A stretch of 64,000 nt of DNA from Gracilariopsis chorda. Lineage: Eukaryota > Rhodophyta > Florideophyceae > Gracilariales > Gracilariaceae. The notes below the pieces were generated by a model that saw only the letters and a program-made list of their open reading frames with translations, did no database searches and was not told the origin of the DNA. Positions within the stretch are counted from its first letter, which is position 1; each line of letters begins with the position of its first letter. Shown here in pieces: positions 1-9,631 of this stretch. The DNA lies in the NCBI GenBank assembly GCA_003194525.1, contig NBIV01000256.1, positions 1 through 64,000 of the forward strand, in the 5' to 3' direction. The position numbers and the translations under genes are program-made.

Positions 1-1
1 T

Positions 2-169
2 ACTGCGTCGCCGTGTACCTCCCCATTCGCGAGATGTGGAACGATCGTGGGAAATTATGAGAATCTCCCACCGGAGCATAAGGCTCGTGTCCGAGTAATT
101 CGTATGAGACGCAAAGACTGCGGTCCACATGCTCAAGCTCGAGGAAGCCGCGAAAACCGCGAACGGTAA
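2..169 (+). CDS. Gag C-terminal end (nucleocapsid tail), partial
   Basis: Frame 2 is open from the window edge to a TAA at 167-169. Its first residues correspond to the end of a CX2CX4HX4C zinc knuckle that is visible whole in copy 2. The following residues (GNYENLPPEHKA) match the copy 2 segment VANYEALTPEEK. The pol frame is open from about 99, so gag and pol overlap by roughly 70 bases. Pol lies in the +1 frame relative to gag, the same relation as in copy 2, which suggests +1 ribosomal frameshifting. The N-terminal bulk of Gag is outside the window. Confidence 0.6.
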   Translation, partial: TASPCTSPFARCGTIVGNYENLPPEHKARVRVIRMRRKDCGPHAQARGSRENRER

Positions 170-1346
170 CAACCCAAACCTTTCGGACACGGGCCTCATC
201 CGCACCCAGCGGTCGATTCGGTCCCGAAAACTAATCTTGGGAGTCTCCCCCACGGGAGGGGTGTCTTCCAAGCCGAAGTTGAAGACGCCTGAGGCGCCAC
301 CGCTTGGCTCCCCTGCCAAAATCCTTACGAGGAAACTGGCTCAAGAAGACGTGAGCTCGGACCACTTAGTGGCTCTGCGTCGTCCGTGGATACGGTCCCG
401 TAACCTCCGCATCCCGGATCGAGTTTTGGTAATGGCCAAGAGGAACTATAAAGTTTATAGTGACCTCGGTCTCTCTAACCAGTTCATGGTTCGTCAGTTA
501 TCTGTCCTGGATACAGGTGCCGCTCCGAACCTGATCAATATCGGGATTATTCCACCCACCATGCGGAAATGCATTCGAATTGGTCCAAGTCTGGATCTGG
601 CGGACGCTAATAACAACCCACTCCAGACTCTTGGAACAATTCCTCTGGTACTCAGACTAGGCACCTACGTGGTGAAGTTGGACTTCATCGTATGCGATTC
701 TCTTGCTGCACCGGTCATCCTCGGTTGTGATTTCTGTGACCGCTTCGTGGAAGCTATCCGCCCTCGCTCCAGATCCGTGGAATTGGCCAACGGTTCGACC
801 ATCCCGATTGTACGGAAGCCCTTGCGACACGCCTCCCGTAAACGGGTACCTTTACCTGCTGCTCAGGAAGCGTCCAATGTGGATCGAGCATCTACGAAGA
901 TTCGCGTCGCGGAACCAGTTTCGATCCCGAAGGAATCTCAGGTGTGGGTCTCCGTAACATCCAAACACCACGGGTTGCAGGTTGTTCAACCGCTCCCCTC
1001 GCTCTACGAACAGCGCCGTCTCGCATTAGCAAATGGGATCGTATCCGTCGAGCCGGACAAACCCTTTAAGGTTCTCGTTGCTAACCTCGGAACTACCACT
1101 CAGTGGTTGGTTAAAAACCAGGTCCTGGGCAACATGCTTCCGCATCCGTTGGCTATCCTTCCTACAAAGATTCCGATATCCGACGTTCTCGGAATACAAG
1201 ACCCTAAGGAGGGGGAGGAGGTCCCGTTCGTTCCGTTGGATCCCGCCCGGGAAAGTTCAGATTCGACTGTCGAAGAAGCTCAGAAGAGCACGACTTCAGC
1301 ATCGGCAGATACTGCGTTAGACCCAGAACAGGCTTTGGATAGGTAG
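129..1346 (+). pseudogene. pol segment 1: aspartic protease and linker
   Basis: This 405-aa segment opens pol. The retropepsin active site LDTGAAPN is at about residues 126-133, followed by the glycine-containing loop VILGCDFCDRF around residue 195. The D-T-G triad is intact. It would release Gag and Pol products from the polyprotein. The first ATG is at 129, but synthesis more likely enters by +1 frameshift from gag. The frame ends at TAG 1344-1346, yet homologous residues continue in the same frame, so this is an internal stop rather than a natural end. A short hairpin at about 246-259 (CTCCC/GGGAG stem) falls where copy 2 has a different hairpin. Confidence 0.8.
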
Positions 1347-2177
1347 GACCTGGATCACATTAATGAATCTCATCGTGAGAAGTTTCATGGCATGCTCAGG
1401 GACTTTACCGCCATGTGGGACGGTTCCCTGGGGACGATAGGGGTAACCGAACATCGGATTGATTTGTTGCAGGATACACGGCCTATTGCACAGCACCCGT
1501 ATCGAGCAGGCCCTAAAGCAAGGGGGGAAGAGAAATCTCAGGTGGAGAAGATGCTGCGAGCTGGAGTTATCGAAGCAGCACAATCCCCTTGGGCTTCTCC
1601 TGTTGTCCTTGTTCCGAAAGCGGATGGATCATGGCGTTTCTGTGTGGATTACCGCCGCCTGAATGCGGTTACCGTCAAGGACGTCTATCCGATTCCACGA
1701 ATGGACGAGTATATTGACTTCCTGGGGAGCGCCACGGTTTTCACTACCCTTGATGCCAATTCGGGATACTGGCAGGTCCCTATTAGGAAAGAAGATCGTG
1801 ATAAGACCGCTTTTGTGTGCCATCAAGGACTATATCGCTTTAAGCGAATGCCGTTTGGACTAACGAATGCCCCAGCTACATTCCAACGGGCAATCGATAT
1901 CCTCTTGGCGAGGTTCAAATGGACCAGCTGTCTGGTATACTTGGACTACATTATAGTGTTCTCCAATAACTTGGACGATCACCTGTCCCATGTCCGGGAA
2001 GTCTTGACAGTGCTCCGCAACGCGGGCATCACCCTGAAGCTGGGAAAGTGTGAGTTCTGCGCCGATTCGGTAAAATATCTGGGACACATCATCCGCCCCG
2101 GACAGCTTTCAATCGATGAAGCAAGAGTGAAATCACTTCGAGAGGCGAAACATCCGACTAATCAAGCGGAGCTTTGA
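1347..2177 (+). pseudogene. pol segment 2: reverse transcriptase
   Basis: Gypsy-type RT: VLVPKADGSWRFCVDYRRLN, then the LDANSGYWQVPI and FKRMPFGLTNAPATFQR blocks, then the catalytic box. The catalytic box reads YLDYIIVFS where active enzymes have Y-x-D-D. The second aspartate codon (1947-1949) is TAC, so polymerase activity is lost. Copy 2 has YVDDIIIFS at this site. The segment starts right after TAG 1344-1346 and ends at TGA 2175-2177, where copy 2 has an arginine codon, consistent with CGA to TGA. Translation would resume in the same frame. Confidence 0.88.
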
Positions 2178-3449
2178 TCCTTCCTAGGACTTTGCAATGT
2201 ATATCGCCGATTCGTCCCGAACTTCGCCGACTTGTCAGCACCGCTTAACGCACTCCTCCGGAAAGGACAACCCACCGAACTGGACGTCTTTGACGAGGCT
2301 GAGTCGTCAGCATTCTCGTCTCTTGTCGACGCTGTAACGTCCCCGCCAGTTCTGGCCTTACCGCACCCGGACTTACCCTTCGAAGTGGATACTGACTCAA
2401 GTGCCCACCAGGTGGGTTGTGCGTTGTTTCAAGTCACGGAAGAAGGAGAAAGACATCCGATCGGATATTGGTCACGTTCGTTGAACGTTCACGAGCGCAA
2501 CTACTCGGTGTCCGAGAAGGAGTGTCTTGCTGTTGTTTGGGCGTTGGCAACGCTTCGCCCATACCTTATGGGTAACCATTTCAAGGTTCACACCGATCAC
2601 TCGGCTCTCCGTTGGCTACTCGAAATTCGAGAACCGTCGGGCCGCCTCATTCGTTGGCGTCTCCGACTCTCGGAATTTACATTTGATGTCCTCTACAAGA
2701 AGGGATCCCTGAATACTCAGGCTGACGCCCTATCGCGCTTAGGAACATCAGCGGAAACCGAACCGGTCGACGATCTGGAAATACCATGTTTCATGGCACA
2801 ATCCCCGGAAGGAACGGAAGAAGACGACCCAGACGTGAATGGGGATGACATCTGTGATGATATTCTGGCTGCAAGCCCTACGGATCCTCCGGACGGCCAG
2901 GTTGTTCCCATATCCTCTGAGGAAATGATCCGTGAACAACAGCAGGATCCTTTCTGTGCCCAGATTCGTGCCCGTCTTAACGGGGGTGCACAGATACCCT
3001 TTGCGGTGAACGATCGAGGCTACCTAGTCAGGTCGCTGACACGGGCCCCACAGATCGTTGTACCTCACACGCTGCAGCAGCGCGTCTTGCATCTATCGCA
3101 TTACGCGAAGTTGGGTGCACATCCCGGCGGGAGGAAACTATACCTGACCCTTCGCAGGGACTTCTATTGGCCTGCTATGGCATTTGACTGCTATGCAGCT
3201 CGCCGCTCGTGCGTGGAATGTGCGAAGAATAATGTTAAACTTCGGAAGTACTCGAAGAAGTTAGCACTATTCCCGGGACGGGCGCCACTCGAATATGTCG
3301 CTATGGATATCTTGGGCGAGCTTGTCAAAACCAAACGTGGTTACAAGTATCTTCTCTTCATTACTGACCGCTTCTCAAAGTTGGTGAGAACAGTACCGCT
3401 TAAACGGATTACCGCGGACGTGGTTGCGCGTGCGTTCGTAACCCACTAG
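2178..3449 (+). pseudogene. pol segment 3: RT thumb, RNase H, integrase zinc finger and start of catalytic core
   Basis: After the thumb (NVYRRFVPNFADLSAPLNAL) comes gypsy RNase H: DTDSSAHQVG, the SEKECLAVVWAL block, HTDHSALRWLL and DALSRL. A proline- and acid-rich linker follows. The integrase HHCC finger is spaced HLSHYAKLGAHPGG then CVECAKN. The first catalytic aspartate is in AMDILGEL. The frame is interrupted at TAG 3447-3449, where copy 2 has TGG (Trp) in the block THWIFVYG. No frameshift occurs across the segment. Confidence 0.88.
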
Positions 3450-4793
3450 GTCTTTACTTACGGCCCGCCAGTACATCTACTCTCCGACAACAGATCTCAA
3501 TTTACCTCAAAGTTCTTTCAGGACGTATGTACAATCTTGGGAATCAAGAATATGTTTACTACCACCTACCACCCACAGTGTAACGGACAAGTGGAACGAT
3601 TCAATCGTACTATGCTCAACGCACTGCGCGCGTATGTCGTGGATCACCCCATGGAATGGGACTTGTACACAAACGCTATTACGTAGGCGTATAACACCCA
3701 GGTACACCGGGTCACGACCCTCGCTCCATTTGAGCTGGTCCTGTCTCGGATTCCGCCACCCATGGCTATTGAAGCGCAACCGAACGTCTCGGGGTACCCT
3801 TCGCCAAGGTTATATCGAGATTCCTTGAAGGAATGGTTGAAGAACATGGTCTTTACCGCCCGAAAGGCTATGGGAAAAGCCCAGGAGGCATACAAACAGA
3901 ACTTCGACGCCAAGATTCGTATCCCGATACCCCAGGTCTCGGAAGGGGATTCTGTCTTCCTGCGAAAGGAATATAATAATCCCGAAAAGGAGAAGCGCCA
4001 CAAGTTGTCACCGATAGTGAATGGACCCTATCGGGTGGTTTCCGTCGCCGACGACACAGTCGTACTGGACATCGATAACCAGTTCGAACGCGTCTCACGC
4101 GACCGCGTAGCCTACGCGCCTGCGCCCCCTAAGGGCTCATCACCGCTCGTAACAATCCCGGAGGATGACATTGTAACTCCGCCAACAAATAATCTGCTTC
4201 CGTCCCACCCACCCGTCTTACCGCACCCGGAACGGGGACTCTCGGATCTTCCGATTGCCGATCAACCGGTTGAGCGCGCCGCGCGTATCGTGCAACGCAC
4301 GCTTGACCCCAAACGCCTAACCGTTACTCCGCCCACGGAGGTCCTTCAGCCTGAACCCACCACCCTCTCACCTAAGGAGGAAGAGGGACGGGAATCGATC
4401 GCGCCATCGCGGAAGGAAGCTCCGGCGTCGGACGGTGTCCCGTTTCATACGGCTTCGCGAGCGAGTTCCCTCGCGCCGCACTCTGCGCTAACCGAGGCCC
4501 TTCAGAGCAAGGGTACTGCCGTCACGGAACGCGTGGTAAGCCCGGCACGGGAGAAGGTTGGGAACAGTGGACGAGCCCGCATCGGGAATAAGGCATCGTC
4601 GGATGAGCACCCCCGGAGCAGGGAGGAGTTGAACGCATCACGAAGCGAGAAGGCCGTCTCCGCGGACCCGGATGCACCCCTGTCGAGCGAGTCGCTGGGT
4701 AGTGAAGGAGGAAGTAGTGAACCGGACTCGGTGTGGTCACTAATGTGGCGAATGATATCTCCGAGCACGGAGCACATACAACCTCGGTCATAA
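3450..4793 (+). pseudogene. pol segment 4: integrase core end and C-terminal domain
   Basis: The remaining integrase motifs are HLLSDNRSQF (second Asp) and TTYHPQCNGQVERFNRT (Glu), so D-D-E is complete. A TAG at 3684-3686 replaces a tyrosine codon found in copy 2 (LTYAYNTQ). From 3762 the frame is open to TAA 4791-4793. It includes the GPF/Y-like module RHKLSPIVNGPYRVVSV and a long charged, Pro/Ser-rich tail. Several short hairpins, for example CCCC-TAA-GGG near 4124-4135, lie in the tail. The TAA matches the position class of the TAA that ends the copy 2 integrase frame at 15442. Confidence 0.85.
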
Positions 4794-4835
4794 CCAGTTT
4801 CGTGGTGAGCTGAAAAGCAACCGCAGACACGGAGA

Positions 4836-5575
4836 GTGTGGTTGACACTGCGTGCGTTACCGCAGAGCCCCACAAATGGACACTGTGACGCCACTGTCAC
4901 GTGGACAAAGCCCGAAATTCCAAACCGTGGAAAGTTGTACAGGTACATACCGCCTGCCGGCGTCAGGAGTACAGTCAAGACCCGCGTCGTGGAAAGACCG
5001 CGCGCGACACTTGCCGCCAGCGGCCAGCCAATCACAGTGTGTGATGCATGGCAATCCGCCTCCTGGCGTCGGAACCGTAGTGAACCGCCTCCCTCACCGT
5101 GAACGGTCAAACTCACCAGGGTTGCACGGGTCGCGTGGGAGAAGAGCTCGCGAGCTGCTAGTCAATAGGGGAATACGGTTAGAACGGAAGGCCCCCCCAC
5201 AAGGAGAGGATTAGGAAGCGGAAAGACCGCAATGCGGTATCAAGTCCCAGCACTCGCAGCGTCGAGGAAAACTGACTTTGCCCGCAGGGTCGCGCCAATT
5301 TCAGGCAAGTCCCCTCACAGGGTTCTCCCCTTAAGCCCTGCCATGACGGGTCAGGAGCCGGCTACGTACGACCAGGAGTTTGTCGTTGACCACATCGTGG
5401 ATCATGTTCTGGACTCCAAAGGAGTGTGGTTTTACCAAGTCCGATGGTACGGATACCCCCGGAAGAGGACACATGGGAGCCCATTCAGCACCTTCCTCGT
5501 TCCAAGGTGATAACCTACCACCGCCGGACGCAGTTCCCACTCCCATCCACTTTGGACATGGCCCAGGTTGGGTAG
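4836..5575 (+). pseudogene. pol C-terminal tail with frameshifted chromodomain
   Basis: Frame 3 pieces at 4836-5102 and 5232-5510 are separated by TGA and TAG. The chromodomain begins with YDQEFVVDHIVDH at about 5365 and runs to YQVRWYGYP. A one-base slip in the ccccc run near 5456-5461 then moves the rest to another frame, which reads EEDTWEPIQHL and ends at TAG 5573-5575. Copy 2 carries the same domain unshifted. Chromodomains at the integrase C-terminus usually bind methylated histone H3 and steer insertion into heterochromatin. Confidence 0.75.
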
Positions 5576-5911
5576 GACGATACACTGCACTATGCCGAAG
5601 GTTCCGAAGACGGAAGAGAAGTCTCCGAAGAGAAGAGGACACAGGAAGAGATCTGGCTACAGAAGGTTACACGAAGTAATGGACTGGATAGGGAAACCAA
5701 TGGTCATTGGACGTCACACCGCCTAGCGGTCCGACCGAAGTAACGGTTTAATGAAGAATACCGCCTAGCGGTCCAGCATGAAGATGCTATGAAGAAGAAA
5801 AAGAAGAGTCCGGACATACGGATATAGAAGAAGGAAGTCGTTTACCACAAGCTATGGAGCGTTAAGCGCTAACCTATATCAGGTGTGTGTGCCACGGTCC
5901 AGGATCCTGAC
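5576..5911 (+). other. Spacer between pol and antisense ORF with duplicated hairpin
   Basis: No coding signal is seen. A 15-base unit, ACCGCCTAGCGGTCC, occurs twice about 42 bases apart (near 5720 and 5761). Each forms a CCGC-CTA-GCGG hairpin. These resemble the microhairpins spread through copy 2. Confidence 0.6.
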
Positions 5912-7753
5912 TTAGGATGAGCCGCTCGTTGGCGGTTGGTAGTTCGCAGACGCGAAAGCCAATAACTCGCTCACGCTGGTGAGGTTGGAAGGCGCAACCA
6001 CTCCAATGGACTGGAGGTGAGCCCTGAGGGCAACAGCCTGAGGGTCCACGGGGACCGGAGATGCGGTAGACGGAGAAGCAGCCGCACTGGCGGCCATATT
6101 CCAGCCATATGGAGCAGCCACATGCTGGCCGGATCCGTCGAGATCGTCGACCATCGCCGCTCCCGGGGCTACGGCCTCCTCCACCTCATCGGGGTCGTCA
6201 TCCACCATTGGATCATCCTCGTAGGAACCGTGCCAGTCATCGGAAAACATGAACCCAACCGGGTGGCCTCGCGGAACGGAGCGTGGTACATCGCGTAACG
6301 CTAGCGCGTGAGCCCGTGAAGTCACGGATACCTCCCAAGGGTCATAGAAGACGAAGTTGCCAGCGTTTGGATTTCTCCGGCCTGGAGATCGATCATGCCT
6401 GGAAGGCTCACCGTCAGGGACGTTGGAGGCTGGGACTGTATCCCAGTTAACCATATCGATGGTGTTCAGAAGGCACTGAAGCTCATCCACATTGGCTTCG
6501 GATCCCAGAGGGATATAGAGATCCAATCGGCGGATAACCTGGCGTAGGTGCGGAGGAATGTACCACAGACGGTTCTTGTCGTACACCTCCCAGAGGAGAA
6601 ACGAGGCAACGCGAGCAGCCCATTCGGCGAGGAAGAGAGTCCAGTAACCGGAATCCAGATTGTTGATTAATCGTGAACCGATGTAGCTGAGGCACGGAGG
6701 CATCTCCGCAAAGCATCCCCTTGGGACTTCGAACCTGCTCCACCAATGGGGAAGAGGTGCATACCAGCCGCGCATCGCGGATGGACGGAGCCTCTCGACC
6801 TCGAGATTTTGGTATGGTACCAGGAACCCGAAGCGGGAGCGCGCCTTTCGCTCAAACCGGAGTCGGTCGAAGAAGGATCCGCGATGATTCCGACGACGAA
6901 GATATCGGAACTCTGCACGCAGAATTGGGCGCCTCCAGAGGAGCATCCCGGCTTCTATTGGAGTGGACCGGAACGGTGTAGATGGCTGGTAGGCAGCAAG
7001 GTTCTCGCAGTATGAGACTTCACCGTAGGTACGGTACCGCGAGAGGTCAAAGCTGTATTCCATTGGTATCAGCTCATCCGGATAACTCGCGCGGGCGAGA
7101 CGGTCGTAGGCGACCTTGGCCATCCCGGCACGGGCTTCATTCAGCGTCTCGAAACCATATCTGATGCGCTTCCGTGCGAGGAACTGTGGCTCTACCGCGA
7201 TACGCGTCCTCCAATCGAAGGAGTCGACCAAATCCCGGCCTAGTCCCCCTGGGAGCTCGCCCTCCTCCACATAGGAGTCGATGAGGTCCGCGTCGGAAAC
7301 CCATGTGGGGTGGAACCAGGGCGCACGCGAAAAGAGGAGAGCGTCTTCCCGGGGATTGCGGGCCCAAAGTGTCGATGGTGACACCCAGCCGGCGGCAGTC
7401 GCAGTGATCGGTATCGCTTGAGCGGAATTCCAGGCGGCAATACTCGCGGCATCCGAGGCATCCAAGGTTGGAACATGAGACGATCCTCCAGGCAGAGGCA
7501 AGGAGAGGAACCCAGAGGTTGGGTGACGAACCCGCGACCCCGGCGTCGCGGAGGAAGGTTGTTCGCTCGCGGAAGTCCCCTGCGGGGCGCCCGCAGGCGG
7601 GTTGTTCGAAAACGGAGTGTTGGTCATAGCAGAGAGGGGCGCAGAGTCTGTTGAAGAAGGTACTGAGGGTTGATCAGTTGTAACCGTGTTGGTACGGGGG
7701 ACCGGTATCTCGGCGATTCCCTTGTCGGGACTATTTATACCCTCGCGCCTCAT
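5912..7753 (-). CDS. Antisense ORF between pol and 3' LTR of copy 1, unknown function
   Basis: An uninterrupted 613-codon frame runs opposite to gag-pol, from ATG 7753-7751 to TAA 5914-5912. It stays open upstream through the polypurine-tract complement and about 10 bases into the LTR. I do not recognise a family. The N-terminal third (about 110 residues) is Pro/Ser/Thr-rich. The middle 330 residues are rich in Trp, Tyr and Arg, with blocks such as WTLFLAEWAARVASFLLWE. An acidic run (DDPMVDDDPDEVEEAV) and an Ala/Ser/Pro-rich end follow. No signal peptide or clear membrane span is seen. Copy 2 lacks the equivalent 2-kb region. Being intact beside a broken pol suggests later acquisition or separate constraint. 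An antisense promoter in the LTR could drive it. Confidence 0.6.
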   Translation of the reverse strand: MRREGINSPDKGIAEIPVPRTNTVTTDQPSVPSSTDSAPLSAMTNTPFSNNPPAGAPQGTSASEQPSSATPGSRVRHPTSGFLSLPLPGGSSHVPTLDASDAASIAAWNSAQAIPITATAAGWVSPSTLWARNPREDALLFSRAPWFHPTWVSDADLIDSYVEEGELPGGLGRDLVDSFDWRTRIAVEPQFLARKRIRYGFETLNEARAGMAKVAYDRLARASYPDELIPMEYSFDLSRYRTYGEVSYCENLAAYQPSTPFRSTPIEAGMLLWRRPILRAEFRYLRRRNHRGSFFDRLRFERKARSRFGFLVPYQNLEVERLRPSAMRGWYAPLPHWWSRFEVPRGCFAEMPPCLSYIGSRLINNLDSGYWTLFLAEWAARVASFLLWEVYDKNRLWYIPPHLRQVIRRLDLYIPLGSEANVDELQCLLNTIDMVNWDTVPASNVPDGEPSRHDRSPGRRNPNAGNFVFYDPWEVSVTSRAHALALRDVPRSVPRGHPVGFMFSDDWHGSYEDDPMVDDDPDEVEEAVAPGAAMVDDLDGSGQHVAAPYGWNMAASAAASPSTASPVPVDPQAVALRAHLQSIGVVAPSNLTSVSELLAFASANYQPPTSGSS

Positions 7754-7788
7754 CTCCCCACGCCTATACTCACGTTCGTTTTCGGCCC

Positions 7789-7803
7789 TTAAGGAGGGTG
7801 ATG
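7789..7803 (+). other. Polypurine tract of copy 1
   Basis: The purine-rich run AAGGAGGGTGATG directly abuts the LTR start TGTAGTGCAATACA. This is the expected place for the plus-strand primer. Confidence 0.6.
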
Positions 7804-8715
7804 TGTAGTGCAATACATTCCCGCGTACGGGCGATGGTGAAACTCATATCTGAGGTGTACTCGGTGCGAGCGATGAAGCGGGATGCATGAATTTTAGCCC
7901 CCGTTTACCGGGCTAATTAGCGGTAGGGTTACCCAGGGTGGTTATGGGAACATTCATATTTTGTGGTACTTGCCTGCCAAGGGTGGTGGACACGTGGCTA
8001 CAGCTCCGGCCAGGAGGCCCAAAATGGCTACTTATTTTAGTGTAGTTTAGGGGTTAATTTTACTTAGGCTAGTGCACTACCTACTGTACTGCACTGAGCT
8101 AGTACTTGAGCGTCGGCCGCCCGACGGCGAGCTCACCAAGAAAAGAAAGGGGGTTCGGCTCTGACTCTATTCGCCATGCGAAGTGTCAAACTCCTCGCGG
8201 AGGTACACCGCTTGTTCGGTAGTTTCACCCGACTTGCACCACCGAGGAGACCGTGCTCGTCGTACCCAGTGGGTTGTGACCACTCGTGGTATTCATTGCT
8301 GTCGTGTGACCGCCCGTATAGGCCCTATCTCCGCCCCAGTTTTGGGTATTGATATTACCGACGTGTGTCGTGAGACCGTGAGACCATCTCTTCCCCTCAT
8401 ATCCCCTAACCGCCGCGCGGTGCGTGTTCGTGTGTGTGTATCGGCACCCCCCTCCGGGGTCTGTTCCCGCTTTCCGCACGCCCCCGTCGGGTGGTCCCTT
8501 TCCCTCTTTTGTTCCCCTGCTCGCAGGCTACTTCCGTACCAGCCGTGGTTCCGACCCGTTCTAACCCCTAAACCTCCGAGGTACATCCAGGCTCCCGACG
8601 GAGTTACACCCGTCATACGGGACACGGAGGGCTCTACCCAGCTGAACCTACCTCTCCAAGAGAGCAAGGCTTCGAGCTGCCTTGGGTGCCTTTCCCACAC
8701 CGGGATTGCACCACA
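7804..8715 (+). repeat. 3' LTR of gypsy copy 1
   Basis: The 912-bp segment begins TGTAGTGCAATACA and ends GGGATTGCACCACA, giving TG...CA ends with an imperfect terminal inverted repeat (TGTRGTGCAAT). The ends match those of the copy 2 LTRs (TGAAGTGCAACG...GGCATTGCACCACA). The internal sequence is poorly conserved with copy 2. A hairpin with an AGCCC/GGGCT stem lies around 7897-7915. The 199-aa frame at 8183-8782 runs out of the LTR into flank and is treated as chance. Confidence 0.75.
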
Positions 8716-9631
8716 AAAGGTACAACCCGGTGGATCGTACAGAAAGCCAAAAGAGACCTGGTGGTGGGGGTTTGCTCATTGAACCAGCACGGCAAAATTT
8801 AATACTGAGTCAAATGACTATCTGTTCCTACATTAAAAAGTAACCAGTACGCAAAAAACAGTAACCAATCGGCTAACCCACATGGTAAGACAGATCATCG
8901 GTTCTGCTTAATACTGTGAGGTTGATTATTACCAGACTGGATGAATTGAAACCCAAGGAGTAGTTTGGTCACTTCGCACAGGTGATAAAATTAAACCAGA
9001 GTCCCAGATTGACTTTACTTCAGGTTGAAACGGCAGGAACGTCCTCTTTTAAATACCATGGGGTCATAATAAACCTGAAAATACTACTACTGTATAGTTC
9101 CATACGTTTGATTCACTTTTTGTCACTGGGCAGCCACGAAAATCAGAAATGGAAACTTTCCTCTTCCCTTGCAACGTGACGTTCTGGCTTGGAGAATTTC
9201 CTCAGGTGCTACAGTCTGTGTCATCTTCCCAAGACTTTTGGAACTTCTCTGTTTCTACGGTTTACAATGCATATTCAGAGTCACTCGTTTTTGTAACTTT
9301 GAAAGCTTCAAGAGCTGGCAACCATTGCTGTAAATGCAAAACTGCTTCCTAACTCCAAAATGTTTATAAACTCCAATTATACTTCTTTTACGCTCCAATG
9401 GCGCACTGCAGAGCGCAAAAACGAGCTCAAAACAGACGAGACTGCAAGTTGTCACGGTGGCGATAGCACCAAAGTGTACGACTTCGTGCAACTCTCTTGC
9501 TTCCTTTTCTCTAATCGAAAACAAATTCCATCTCCATTCCGAATACAAAACAAACCTTCCCAGCTCTTCGTCCTTTTGTCGCGTTGGTTTTGTTCTAGAT
9601 CCCAACACTATCTCTGTGATTTGTCCACAAG
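8716..9631. other. Intergenic, no gene recognised
   Basis: Flank of copy 1 followed by AT-rich sequence leading to the hAT remnant. Short ORFs on both strands have no recognisable motif. The hAT 5' terminal repeat may lie here but I could not identify it. Confidence 0.4.

Larger units (their letters stand above)
1..8715 (+). mobile_element. Ty3/gypsy chromodomain retrotransposon, copy 1 (5'-truncated by window edge)
   Basis: The order is gag end, protease, reverse transcriptase, RNase H, integrase, chromodomain, a 2.2-kb 3' region with an antisense ORF, polypurine tract and LTR. Protease-RT-RNase H-integrase order is diagnostic of Ty3/gypsy, and the chromodomain places it near the chromoviruses. 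The 5' LTR, PBS and most of gag lie outside the window. pol carries four in-frame stops and the RT active site is damaged, so this copy cannot be autonomous as a standard-code element. Its proteins align throughout with the copy at 13383-23230 but are clearly diverged, so the two are separate families of one lineage. Confidence 0.9.

Noticed and set aside
4502..5116. 204-aa antisense ORF in the copy 1 pol tail
   Set aside because: Lies over the charged, GC-rich integrase tail and chromodomain region that is coding on the plus strand. Explained as a shadow frame.
8183..8782. 199-aa plus-strand ORF
   Set aside because: It runs through the copy 1 LTR and out into the flank, has mixed composition and no motif. 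Treated as a chance ORF in GC-rich LTR.
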